Source of the DNA: Tieghemiomyces parasiticus
Lineage: Eukaryota > Kickxellomycota > Dimargaritomycetes > Dimargaritales > Dimargaritaceae
DNA: 64,000 nucleotides
Assembly: GCA_027575765.1 (NCBI GenBank)
Contig: JANBPT010000009.1
Coordinates: forward strand, 62,001 to 126,000
Direction of reading: 5' to 3'
In this document: one piece after another, positions 33,901 through 43,873 of the stretch
Numbering within the stretch: the stretch's first letter is position 1
Layout of the letters: each line of letters starts with the position of its first letter
Program-made: the position numbers and the translations under genes
The notes under the pieces: model-generated
The model's database searches: none
What the model was told of the DNA's origin: nothing
Seen by the model: the letters and a program-made list of their open reading frames with translations, nothing else

Positions 33901-34553
33901 AAGTAGCCGCCAAACTCCTCTGACTCCTCGCGGCGACGAATGAGCTCGGCAGGGCCGAGACCCTGCAGGTTACAGCGGTTGCTGCGCACCATCACGGGAG
34001 CGGCACCCAGCGAGCGAACCTCGGTCTGGACTTGGTCGTCGTTGATCTGCCAGCACAGTTTAGCCTGCATCCGGCCCCTGTAGCTGGAACTGCGTTCACG
34101 GCATTCGACCGGAAACTGGCGGGTCGGGGCCATGCCGGTCCCGCTGACCATCGGGTAGCCCACTGTAACGTCCTCGAACCACACAGTGAGTTTGTTGCCG
34201 CGGGAACCGCTCTTCGACGCAGCCGGTGGTGCAGGGGCTTCATCGGCGCTATCCCCATCACTGTTCTCGACGGTGTCTTTGCTCTTGACCGCGGCACCCC
34301 GGGTCACCTTGAACGGCTTGGCACTGCCATCGAAGATGGCCCGCTTTGGGATATCTTTAAGGGCCAGGGACATAAGGGACGGGTGCTTACCCTGAGGCTC
34401 GAACACGGCGTTGAACGACTCGATGTGAGGGGCCACCAGGCGTTGCAGGTACGGATAGCGGAACTCGTTTCCAGGATCCCGTGCGCACCGGTTCCAGTCA
34501 ATAACCTGGAAGTTCGTGTGGTCGGCCGGCATGGCGTCGGGGTTGACCTTCAT
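30951..34553 (-). CDS. RPA135 (POLR1B): RNA polymerase I second-largest subunit (Rpa135)
   Basis: This intronless gene encodes 1200 aa, close to yeast Rpa135 (1203 aa). The protein forms half of the Pol I active centre, which transcribes the 35S rRNA precursor. Seen: the Pol I-specific N-terminal [13 protein letters not shown] and [13 protein letters not shown], an [16 protein letters not shown] lobe motif, and [24 protein letters not shown]. The hybrid-binding motif GYDMEDAMI, the catalytic-region [12 protein letters not shown] and the C-terminal zinc ribbon with CRLCG and CKTC pairs (last ~100 aa) are also present. The [13 protein letters not shown] and [16 protein letters not shown] motifs are standard for all second-largest subunits. 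The Pol I assignment rests on the N-terminal segment. No truncation is seen. Confidence 0.97.
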   Translation of the reverse strand: [1200 protein letters not shown]

Positions 34554-35978
34554 GGTGGACGGTTGGCTGGTCTAGCGAATATGTGGGGACTAGAGAGTGG
34601 TAGCAGGGGCACCAAAGAATAAGCGATCCGTCCAGGGCTCAAACGGTCAATTGGGCTAGGGGTAGGAAAACTAAACGGTATATGGCGAAATGCCGAGCGT
34701 AGTGACGATTGTACAGCAACCAGCGAATGCTAACCCCGAGGTGGTGTGGGTGAATGTAGCCTATAGCAGAAAAAAAAAGATATACCCTCTGTGCAATCGC
34801 CAAACTGGCTTGTAGCGAGATTTAGCCTCTAGTGAAGGAGTAGAAAAAAAAAAAGAACGCTCCACACTACTCTCTATGGTGCCGCAGGTCTCCGAGAGAG
34901 AAACCTACTATCGCTCTCGAGGATACACACAAAAATTACACGCAATAGGCAGCGCAGATTGATAAAGGTAATACTGATGCAAAAGCAAGGGAAAAAAAAC
35001 GGTGCAGGATAGCGAGCAGGGCGAATGGTAGGACTATAGGTCACGTTACTTTGGCTACATAGGCCAAGGTTTTGGTGTCGCCAAGTTACGGCTATTTACC
35101 CGCCATGGTACCCCACCATTAAGGTCCCAAGCCCAATCGCTCTAGTATACTGAAAAGGGCGTTCTATAGTTTACGCCCTGGAACCGGGCAAGTTTGGGCG
35201 ATACATACGGAAAGTAGATAAATAGAGGCGGTGGGGCCGTGAAAACAAAGCAACTATGAACCTAGTGGCCTTGACGACCATTTGCCACGCACTGACCCAT
35301 CCACCATAGAAAGGGCCATGGCCACCCACCCCTTTTAAGGCCATGACTGTGGTTGGAGACGTCCAATGACGCCAACGAAACCTCGTCGAGGACGAGTCGG
35401 AAGGTACTAGGGTAGATAGCAATGCCAAAGCAGTGGTCATCCTCAATCAACCCGCCTCTCAGAAGGTAGAAACGGTTAATAAACCCTCAGCCCCCCGTGG
35501 TAGACATGCACGGATGAGTAGGGGGTAAGCCAAAGGAGATTTTCTCCAAAAAAAAAAAAGAAGGGCAAGTCAGCGGAACCAATGCCAACAGCCCAGCAAT
35601 GCAGTACAGCAGTCGCGATCTGCGTGGAGCAGATTCAACCAAGTTGACCCGCAGTTCCTAATGGCTGGCCTTGTAAATCCTACGCAGAACGCTGGTCTCT
35701 ATTACCTAGTGGCGGAAGGTTCCACCCCCAACCGGTCCGCCTCTGTTCTTTAACGCATTCCGATCCTTAAGGGCATCGGAGTACATTACTCCGCTTGACT
35801 CGTTACCCAACCTCGTCCTCTGTCGGGGGCTCCCCGCGCTGTACCCGATTAGCGCTGCCCCCCTCTGCTGAAACCTCATACCCACTCCTCCAAACCCTTC
35901 GGTGTCTAAGCCACTTCGTCAGCCCGATCGACGCCGGACCCTGTCTACTCCGATTGCCTGGTCCTGTGCACCTGTCGA
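34554..35978. other. Divergent promoter region (RPA135 / PPR gene)
   Basis: Shared upstream region, 1.4 kb. It contains several poly-A tracts (near 34771, 34843, 34990 and 35549) that could exclude nucleosomes, and is C/T-rich from 35750 to 35978. No coding-like frame. Confidence 0.5.
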
Positions 35979-37931
35979 ATGCCGCTGGCCCCACCTGTCG
36001 CCTGGCGCACCCTCGCGGCAGGGTGGGTATCCCGACCGACCCACCCGGTGCTGCGAAACTGTGTCCATTGTCGTCGGCTCACCATTCCCCAGTTCGGCAC
36101 TGCCGTGGCGGCCTTGACACCCGTGGCTGACTTTCGGCCCCGATCCATGTCCTCCCGAGCGCGTGGCTATCGGCCAGACCCGGACCATAGCTGGCAGGCT
36201 CAGACCGAGTACCACAACGCGTATGATGTGGCTATCCAGACCACTCAGGCCCAGGGCTACCTCCACCGATTCCACGAGGCCTTGCGGCAGGGCGATGTGG
36301 ACGACGCCTGGCTATACTTCAACCGACTCGCCAAATTTCCCGCCGTCGCCAGCCGGGTCACGATCCATGACATGACGCGGTTGTTCTGGCTTATTAACCG
36401 AAATACCAACCACCCCGGGTGGCGGGCCATCGGCCACGAGCTCACCACCCTGTCCCAGTCGGCTCCACCGGAGGGCCTAACCATCGAATTTATGAACGAA
36501 CGGCTACGATTCCAAATGCTGCTGGGCCGCTACGTGGCTGCCCGCGATGTCCTCAATCGGATTCGAGATTCTAATATCCGACCCACAAACGAAACGTACA
36601 ACATTGCTCTCGCCGCCCACCGGCTACGTCACTGGCCCTGGCTGCGCGACCTTTATCGCCAAGTGGAATACTACCAGGCCCGCGACGCTGCCGAATGGGC
36701 CACTCAGGGGTACTGCCCGCATCCGCCTCTCGTGCCCAGCCTGGATGTGTATCATCAGCTCTACAGTTCGGCACTCGATCACGGCAACGCCAACCAGGCG
36801 GCCTTCATATGGCAGGAGATTAATCGCTGTCATGGCCCGTCCCTCATGCCCCGGACCTACCACCACCGCGTGCGTCACCTCATCCAAACAACCGGATCCG
36901 TCGCCGCCGGCGCTGACCTGATCCGTTACCTCCTCGCCGCCCGCTTACCAGTCCTCAACTGCACGTTTCACCTGCTGATTGACCAGGTCGCCACGGTTGA
37001 AACCCCCAGTGCGGCCGAACTAGACGCCCTAGAACTAGCCGTAGACATGACGATGATGCGGCAGTACCAGCTTCCCCTCCATTATACAGCGGCCGCCATC
37101 CGGGGCTGCCTTGCCGGCGAGCGGTTGGGCTGGGCCAAACATATACTTGCCTACTGGGAAAAGAGCCACGAATCACCGGGCCAGCGACTCCCTGCTCACC
37201 CACCACCGTGGCTGACCGCCCCCCAGCCGACTGCAGTATACCCACAAGACCTCTATGCCCTGTTCGTGACCTACTACGCCAGCCACAATCAATACGCTGC
37301 CGCCGAGGCGATCGTAGCCCGCTGGTCACCTGATGACAGTCCGAACGGATCTATCGTAACCGAATCGTGGGTTCTGGCCCTGATTCGTCTGTTCCGGTGG
37401 CAGCGCGATCCCGAGCGACTGCAGCGACTTTTCCGACGGATATGGCACAACCACGGGTTTAAGCTCACCTCGGTGGTGGCAAACGCTTTCATTAGTGCCA
37501 TGACCCGCCTCAGGCTTCCGCGATTCCAGCCTATCCTTTACCGCTGGCTGATCATCCACGGGCGGCCCCATCGCGTCGCCACCAACTACCTTGTCAAGCA
37601 CTACCTACACGGGTGCCAAAACCCTCGAGGCGCCATGGCGGTAGTCGACGCGGCCATTGCTAACGGTGCCGCCGTCTACCCTGGTACCTTCGCCTTATTA
37701 GACGCTGCCGCCGGTGCCATGGAGAACCGGCCGCCGGTGGACACCCTGCCCGCGACCAACCTTATTTTGGGGAAATCATTATTTAACGTCGGACCTGTCC
37801 CGCATCTCACACACGGTGCCATGTGGGCCGAAAACAGAGACCGGGCGATGTCAAAACCCAAACCCCCGTCCGCTTCCATGCCAATTTTCGGAGTTCAGAA
37901 AGGGTGGTCGAACCGAAGACGGCGGCGATAA
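35979..37931 (+). CDS. PPR-like mitochondrial protein
   Basis: This intronless gene encodes 650 aa. The N-terminal ~60 residues are rich in Arg with no acidic residues (PLAPPVAWRTLAAGWVSRP), typical of a mitochondrial presequence. The rest is built of helical repeats with pentatricopeptide-like spacing, for example ALRQGDVDDAWLYFNRL (about residues 98-114), RYVAARDVLNRIRDSNIRP and NQAAFIWQEINRC, with further repeats to about residue 560. PPR proteins bind organellar RNA and act in its processing or translation (family knowledge). Individual repeats are degenerate, so the exact count and target are unknown. The tail is basic and could aid RNA or ribosome binding. A second ATG, MSSRARG at residue 57, would drop the presequence. 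Confidence 0.75.
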   Translation: MPLAPPVAWRTLAAGWVSRPTHPVLRNCVHCRRLTIPQFGTAVAALTPVADFRPRSMSSRARGYRPDPDHSWQAQTEYHNAYDVAIQTTQAQGYLHRFHEALRQGDVDDAWLYFNRLAKFPAVASRVTIHDMTRLFWLINRNTNHPGWRAIGHELTTLSQSAPPEGLTIEFMNERLRFQMLLGRYVAARDVLNRIRDSNIRPTNETYNIALAAHRLRHWPWLRDLYRQVEYYQARDAAEWATQGYCPHPPLVPSLDVYHQLYSSALDHGNANQAAFIWQEINRCHGPSLMPRTYHHRVRHLIQTTGSVAAGADLIRYLLAARLPVLNCTFHLLIDQVATVETPSAAELDALELAVDMTMMRQYQLPLHYTAAAIRGCLAGERLGWAKHILAYWEKSHESPGQRLPAHPPPWLTAPQPTAVYPQDLYALFVTYYASHNQYAAAEAIVARWSPDDSPNGSIVTESWVLALIRLFRWQRDPERLQRLFRRIWHNHGFKLTSVVANAFISAMTRLRLPRFQPILYRWLIIHGRPHRVATNYLVKHYLHGCQNPRGAMAVVDAAIANGAAVYPGTFALLDAAAGAMENRPPVDTLPATNLILGKSLFNVGPVPHLTHGAMWAENRDRAMSKPKPPSASMPIFGVQKGWSNRRRRR

Positions 37932-38642
37932 ATGAAAGGTACCGCTCTTTTACTTCCCCCCCAAACACACGGTCCGTTTCAAAGTGACATCACCAGCATC
38001 AAAATTACTCTCTAATAAAGACACCGCAATGGATTTCCTGGATTCCTTTGGCAGGTTGAACCAAGCTGATCGCTTACGGGTTATGGCGGCTAATTATACC
38101 CTTTGGCCTTACGATTAGTCGCATGTCGCGGTCTTCGTGTATAGTTTCACCGGCCGGTGCCACACAAGAAGGATGGAGAGCATCTATCCTTTCCTGAAAT
38201 CGCGCGCTAGCGCCGGCCTACGCTAAAACAACACCATTTAATCGAGTCCCCCCTAAATGGATACACAGAATGGTCCGGATGACCACGCTGACCCAACCGT
38301 GCACACCACGGCCGCCGGGCCATAACGCTTTCCAAGCAATTCTCTGAACGTGCGCCCGCCGCTCTGGTGAACCGCATTCCCGTTCAGCTTTGTCTAAAGA
38401 TAGACCCCCTATATAGCTTCGACGGAAGATCTCGATCAATCTAGCCGGTATAAACAGTCTAACTACAGGCCACTTGAATTTCGCGTATCAATAATTGGAT
38501 TCAATACTGGCTTGACCGGGTCAAATGAAGTGCGGTAATACTGACCCTTATAATATGCAAAGGTTTAGAAGGAAGGGGTAGAAAAGGGACAGGCAGCGAT
38601 TAAACAGGGTTAAGGTAAGATGTAAGTTAAGCATTCCATTGG
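37932..38642. other. Convergent intergenic region
   Basis: Separates the 3' ends of the PPR gene (+) and the JAMM gene (-). AT-rich in places, no gene-like frame; the frame at 38218-38439 has no signature. Confidence 0.45.
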
Positions 38643-41084
38643 CTACCACGTCTCAGTCATTGTAAGCAGTTGGCCCAAAAACTTGTCGGCGGTGGTTACT
38701 TGTTCGTCGGTGACCCGCAGCTGGAACGTAAGCGGGTTGGCCAACGCCTCGGTGGACGATGGGGAGTGGTTTGTCGCAGCGGAGTCAGTGGATGCATCAT
38801 CCGCGGCTTTGCCGTCCGCCGGGAGGTCTGACGACTCGGCCTTGGTGCCCGCGTCGTTGTTGGGGTCCACACCAGTGGCATCTGGGGCGGGGGTCCGCAC
38901 CCAGGACATCCGGGCGGCCAGACTAACCACAAGTTTGTGCCGACGGGTCTCGGCACTCCCAGGTTTCCACGTCTCCTGAAGCAGAGGCCGCCCGGGCTCG
39001 GTACGGTACTGTTCGAGAAGGGCCAATAGAAGGTCGCACTGCCAGGCTGGCAGGTGGTCGTCCTCCGCGTAGGTGAAGGTCAGTTTCTTAGCCAGCGCGG
39101 AGGGATCGGACACCTGTGCAAAATCGATGCTGCGCCCCCCACCGACGTCATTACTGACGTTCGACGGGGCCGCTCTGGTGTCTACATAGAACCAGTTAAT
39201 GAAGGATACGGAACCCGGTAAGTCGGGATCGTAAGGCCCCACAATCGCGCCTACGAACGGCGCTGAGCCGCTGTCCCCGGTGGTGGTGGGGGCATCCTGG
39301 CGGAACAGATTCTGGTAGTTGCATTGATTTTCCAAGTCCACCAGGGATGGGTCGGGCAGGAAGCAAGGGTGGGAATGGTACCAACCCACCACCTGGAGAT
39401 CACGGTCGCGGATCTGCTGGCGTACCTCAAACTCCGAAGTGGGGTCCATCTCCACGTTCACACTGGCATTCTGGTCGGGGTCGCGGAGGGCCCGGCAAGG
39501 GAACGCGTGGTGGACCACCAGGGCCCGCGTGGCGGCGCACCAGGTCCCAGCGAGGAACCCAATGATCTCTGAGTTGCTAAGGTGCGCGTGGAAGTCCATA
39601 CCCACCTGGGAGTTGGAGTGTACACGGAGGGTGAACGGCTGGGACCTGGGACCGTTGGTGGCGGGCGCTCCGTGAAACAGCGTGCACTTGACCAAGGACA
39701 GCGGGTCGGTGTCGTCCGGAAGGCCGCCTAGCCGAGTGGTCCGCGCCCGGGAGCTACGTAGCCGGGATTGAGCGTAGCTGCTGCGAACGGTGGGGGCGGG
39801 TGGATCAACTGCCGGGCTGGGCTCGGGGGCGCTGGGTGTAGGCAAAGTGGCCCGCTTTGCCGGGCTAGATCGTTTAGCCGGTGAGGCGGCAGGTGCCTTG
39901 GGGGCCGGGGTACGTGGAGCACGGGGCTTGGGCAGGGCAGTGGTGGCGGCGCGACGGTTCAGTTCCTCGGCGGTTAGGAAGGGAACTGACGTGGCTGGCT
40001 CGGTAGTCGGTGCCTCTGGAGCCAGGGTCCCCGTTGAACTCATCGCAGCGTCACCTAATTTCTCCTCAGCGGCCCGGCCTGGCTCGGCATCAATGATCGC
40101 GGAACACGACTTGGGTGAACTGGCCGAGGAAGTCGCAGTGGACACGGTGACCGAAGTCGGGGTGGTCGCAGCCGTGGCGATGGTGCGCTTGCCCAAGTAA
40201 GCTCGAGCCGTGGACGAGTTGGGGTCGAGAGGCTGGCCTGACAGGGTGTAGCCGGAACCGCTCTCCTGAACCTTGGCGGGCAAGGGTAAATTATCGCGGT
40301 ACAGCTTGATGAAATGTTTCTGAGCGTGGCTACGGATTGACTTTTCGTCTCGGGTACGGACGTGAGTTCCAACCATCTTCCAGTCGCGGCCGTATAGCTC
40401 CAGGGCCTCTACAAAACGGGCGCGTTCGTCATCGAGGTACCCTCCACTACGCAGACCACTGGCATCCACCGCGATGGATCGGGTCGACGGGTTGGGTTTA
40501 GATCGTTTAGGGGCCGGGGAGGCTGTCGGAGCGGACGGTTCCGCCGGATTTGGTCCGTCGTCTTGGTCCGCGTCTGGTTGATCACCGCCCTCGGATCGGC
40601 GTCGCGGGGCCCGGGTTTTCTTAACCGGCGGGCTGCTATCGACTCCGGCACTCTTGCGACGCCGCCCGCGGCCCGATCCCCCGATGGCGGTGTTAGCCGC
40701 AACCCTACGGGCCCGGCCGCTAGGCTGGGTCGGATCGTAACTATCGTCCTCGTCGCTCATGTCTTCATCCATCTCGTAGTTTGTGCTCAATTCCTGGTAA
40801 CCACCGTAGGCCCCGCCATACCGCCGCTCGTCGTCGGCGAGCATACGGGCGATTAAGGCATTGGTGGCCTCGTCGGCGTCGGGCTCGGCCGTTGGTGGCG
40901 GTGACGGTGAACGGCTCGGCTCACGGGGGCGCCGTCCAGCACCCCGCCCACGTCCACGGGCCCGACCCCGGCCTCGACCACGGATGGCTTTGGCAGGCTT
41001 TGGCTCCGGCAGTGGACTGGGCGGCGATACGTCAGAGGGAGGAACTGCCGGCTCGGCGATAGTTAGCTCGGAGGACGACAACAT
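38643..41084 (-). CDS. MYSM1-like histone deubiquitinase (SANT + JAMM/MPN)
   Basis: This intronless gene encodes 813 aa. An N-terminal Arg/Gly-rich tract (about 35-52) is followed by an acidic region. A SANT/Myb domain follows at about 213-262, with EALELYGRDWKMVGTHV and the SHAQKHF motif. After a Pro/Ala-rich linker comes an MPN domain at about 483-690. The full JAMM zinc-protease signature is present: Glu506, His570, His572, Ser580 and Asp583 (pattern H-x-H-x7-S-x2-D). The stretch VVGWYHSHPCFLPDPSLVD is close to human MYSM1, a deubiquitinase of histone H2A. Unlike MYSM1, no SWIRM domain is visible between SANT and MPN. Inference: an active metallo-deubiquitinase recruited to chromatin. A proteasomal Rpn11 identity is excluded by the SANT domain and the large linker. 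Confidence 0.88.
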   Translation of the reverse strand: MLSSSELTIAEPAVPPSDVSPPSPLPEPKPAKAIRGRGRGRARGRGRGAGRRPREPSRSPSPPPTAEPDADEATNALIARMLADDERRYGGAYGGYQELSTNYEMDEDMSDEDDSYDPTQPSGRARRVAANTAIGGSGRGRRRKSAGVDSSPPVKKTRAPRRRSEGGDQPDADQDDGPNPAEPSAPTASPAPKRSKPNPSTRSIAVDASGLRSGGYLDDERARFVEALELYGRDWKMVGTHVRTRDEKSIRSHAQKHFIKLYRDNLPLPAKVQESGSGYTLSGQPLDPNSSTARAYLGKRTIATAATTPTSVTVSTATSSASSPKSCSAIIDAEPGRAAEEKLGDAAMSSTGTLAPEAPTTEPATSVPFLTAEELNRRAATTALPKPRAPRTPAPKAPAASPAKRSSPAKRATLPTPSAPEPSPAVDPPAPTVRSSYAQSRLRSSRARTTRLGGLPDDTDPLSLVKCTLFHGAPATNGPRSQPFTLRVHSNSQVGMDFHAHLSNSEIIGFLAGTWCAATRALVVHHAFPCRALRDPDQNASVNVEMDPTSEFEVRQQIRDRDLQVVGWYHSHPCFLPDPSLVDLENQCNYQNLFRQDAPTTTGDSGSAPFVGAIVGPYDPDLPGSVSFINWFYVDTRAAPSNVSNDVGGGRSIDFAQVSDPSALAKKLTFTYAEDDHLPAWQCDLLLALLEQYRTEPGRPLLQETWKPGSAETRRHKLVVSLAARMSWVRTPAPDATGVDPNNDAGTKAESSDLPADGKAADDASTDSAATNHSPSSTEALANPLTFQLRVTDEQVTTADKFLGQLLTMTETW

Positions 41085-42147
41085 GGTTAATCAGACTACG
41101 GGGGGCGGGCACAGGGTTCGCGGACGGTAGAATAAGGATTTTGGGGGCTATTAGGACGACAGATAAATCACAATGGACGGATTACGGCTGAAGGAAACGC
41201 CAAAGGCGACGGTAATAAGGCTTTCGCGGAGGTGGATAGCGGGGTGTAAATAATAATCAGAGGGTGCAGGGGCGCTTAGCAATTGCCTAACAGGCTATGG
41301 CCGCCAGTTGGCCGGCAATACGAAGCAATTGTGGAGCGGTAACGGGCGGATACCTGAGAGAAATAAGTAATCAAAGTCGGTTAGCGAAGACCACAAAGGG
41401 CAGTAGCAGGTTTGGCGGTTTTCCAGCGGGTGCCAAAGGTGTACCCTAAGCGTAAACAGTCCACCCCGTCCAGGCCAATCGGGCGCTTCTTACATAATTG
41501 GCCTCATTGGCACTGACCTCAGACGCCAGCTAGCACACTGTTCATCGCCCGTGCGGCTGGGCCGACAGGGGGAAAAAAATCAAGCAATACCCATTCCTCA
41601 CTAGTCACCCGCGGCAGGCCCCAGCCTGAGGCCAGCACGGCCGCATCGGCTGCACAGAATGTATCAGCCACCAACTTACTTAAGGCCGCCCACTCTGGAG
41701 CCATCGTTGTCTAGCTTCACAACATAACCCCAATCGGCGCCTTCAGCATGGGAGAGCTACCATATAGGTGTGCTGCGGCTCAAGCGGGAGCTAGTCAGTC
41801 CCTCGCCTATTCAAAGTTAACAAGGGCGGAGGGTCAGGTTTCCTGTGGCTATTGGCGCTGCTGGGCCACCATCCAGCCCATGGGAAACCGAGCTAGCCCG
41901 TGCGCGTCTGGGAAAATTCGCTCGCCTAGCGCAGATCGCTAGCGCGGCAACCTCATCGCCTCTGTATACCCTAGATCCCCATGCACCACATCTCAATCGG
42001 AGCGTTCAGCCGAACGAAAAGCCTGTTACCAGCAAGTCCTCATCGCATTCCGCAAGGGGAATCCCACTACTTCCCCCCTCCCTCAAGCAGCCTTTCTCTC
42101 CGCACACAGCCTGTCCAATCCCTGCTGTCTCACGACGCACCGTAGCC
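41085..42147. other. Divergent promoter region (JAMM gene / QTRT2)
   Basis: About 1 kb between divergent starts. The last 150 bases before 42148 are C/T-rich. The frame at 41845-42300 overlaps QTRT2 exon 1 in another frame and is rejected. Confidence 0.45.
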
Positions 42148-43873
42148 ATGGCACTCTGTCAGTTCCAATTGTGCAAGATTCCCGAGGTTGGACTCCGCCT
42201 GGGCGTTTTGACCTTGTCGGCGACGCAACTCGAAAGGTACGGGCCAAACGAGACGTCCCTGATGCGCTTGGTTGGGTCTGCTTGCTTCTCACCACTGTGA
42301 CGTCGACTAACCTTTCCTTTCTTGTTCGCGGTCTCACGGATACTATTGCCTTGGTGTCGTGCCTTAGCGCCCACAAGGCCGGGGCCAGAACCGGGTTACC
42401 GTCCCAATTGGAGACACCCCACTTCATCACCAACACCAGGCGGGGTTTGGTGCCGCACCTGACCCCTGACAACGAGGAGCGACTGACGCCGGGTATCTTG
42501 GCCGTCTTCGCTGAACACCTGTAAGTCGATAGGTAGGCTAGTATCGGGTGGCCGATACGAGGCAACTAAGGTATGCGGATAAGGACCACTTGTCTCAGAC
42601 TGGTAAGATTATATTCGGCTCGGCTACCGACTAACCTAAACCTTGTTATACCGCCTACCTCAGCATCGAACACGACCCACATCCAGTGACAACTCCCGAC
42701 TATAGCATGCGCCAGATGTTAAACAATCGGGTAAGGTGATAACCAGTGCTCCCTTGACATCACGGGTTTGAGCGAATTTACAGGTCGAGTGCGCATTTGT
42801 GCTAACCGCTATGCGACATGTTCTTCCACGTATGACTTGCCGCCTCCGCCAGATCAATTGGACGCTGTTGGATATCCGAGATCCGGCTTTACCGCACGTC
42901 GCGGCCCCCCACGCCAACAAATTCTACCGCACCGAGACCATGGGCGGCATACGCCAGGTAAGTCCCGTTCGTCTGTCTCTTGATTCTCCTACTGGCGCTT
43001 CGACTTCCGCCGGTGGCCTTGTAACTCACCAGCCTGGTCACACCAATCTCTCGGCCGTCCGCTCACCATATTTTTAAACAGCTCTCCCCGGCCAAGTACA
43101 TGGGAATGGTCAACCAGTGTCAACCCGAGATTTTCGTGGCTATGGCCGAGGACCTTAATGGACCTGACGAGACCGAAGCGCGGATCAAGAAGTCCGTTGT
43201 TCACTCCCTGGCATGGCTCGACGAGTGTCTACGGTTGCGGCAGCCGGCCTCAACTTCGGCCGCCTTCGCCAATCTAAACGGTAGTCGGCTGACCGACCTG
43301 CGCATTCAATCGGCCACAGAGTCTGCCCGACGGCCCGTAGACGGGTTTGTCCTCAATGACCTGTACCATGCCCCATCGGCCGAGATGCAACTAGACTGGA
43401 TCACGGCCTCATTAGCCCCGCTTCCCGCAGCCAAACCACGCCTGGCCTATCGTATTGAGGACCCTCATCAGATTCTACGCGCCGTGGCGCGCGGCGTGGA
43501 CCTCTTCGACGCCTCGTACCCGCTCGCCCAAGCGGACCGTGGCCATGCCCTGGACTTTACGTTCGGCTCGGAAGCCACCCCATCCAGTGCTACGGGGCAG
43601 GCGACTTCACTCCACCACGATATGAACGACCCGATCTACAAATCGGACCTCACCCCATTGGATGCTGCCTGCCCGTGTCTGGCATGTACGAGGTACACGC
43701 GAGCCTACTTGTACCACCTGCACATGACCAAGGAAATGCTCGCCCGGGTCTTGGTAACCCTCCACAACCTCACCGTATTTGACCGGTTCTTTGCTGCCAT
43801 CCGTGCCAGCCTCCATCGTGGCGATTTCACTAAGGAGGCGGCCGAATTCGAACGGCGTTATACCCTGCCGTGA
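42148..43873 (+). CDS. QTRT2: Queuine tRNA-ribosyltransferase accessory subunit (QTRT2)
   Basis: Five exons (42148-42236, 42368-42520, 42664-42730, 42853-42957, 43082-43873) give about 401 aa. QTRT2 is the non-catalytic partner of QTRT1; together they exchange G34 for queuine in tRNAs with GUN anticodons. Seen: ETPHFITNTRRGLVPHLT, LSPAKYMGMVNQCQPEI, a DNCLRL-like LDECLRLR segment, RPVDGFVLN, GVDLFDASYP and, at the C-terminus, the zinc motif CPCLACTRYTRAYLYHLHMTKEMLA (CxCxxC...H). The catalytic Asp motifs of QTRT1/TGT are not evident, as expected for the accessory subunit. Intron 3 was set at 42731-42852 because of a CTAAC branch site near 42799; an earlier acceptor at 42783 keeps phase but leaves a 53-nt intron. 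QTRT1 is not in this window. Confidence 0.9.

Noticed and set aside
41845..42300. 151-codon frame overlapping the start of QTRT2
   Set aside because: Another frame through the QTRT2 leader and first intron; conserved QTRT2 sequence fixes the real frame.
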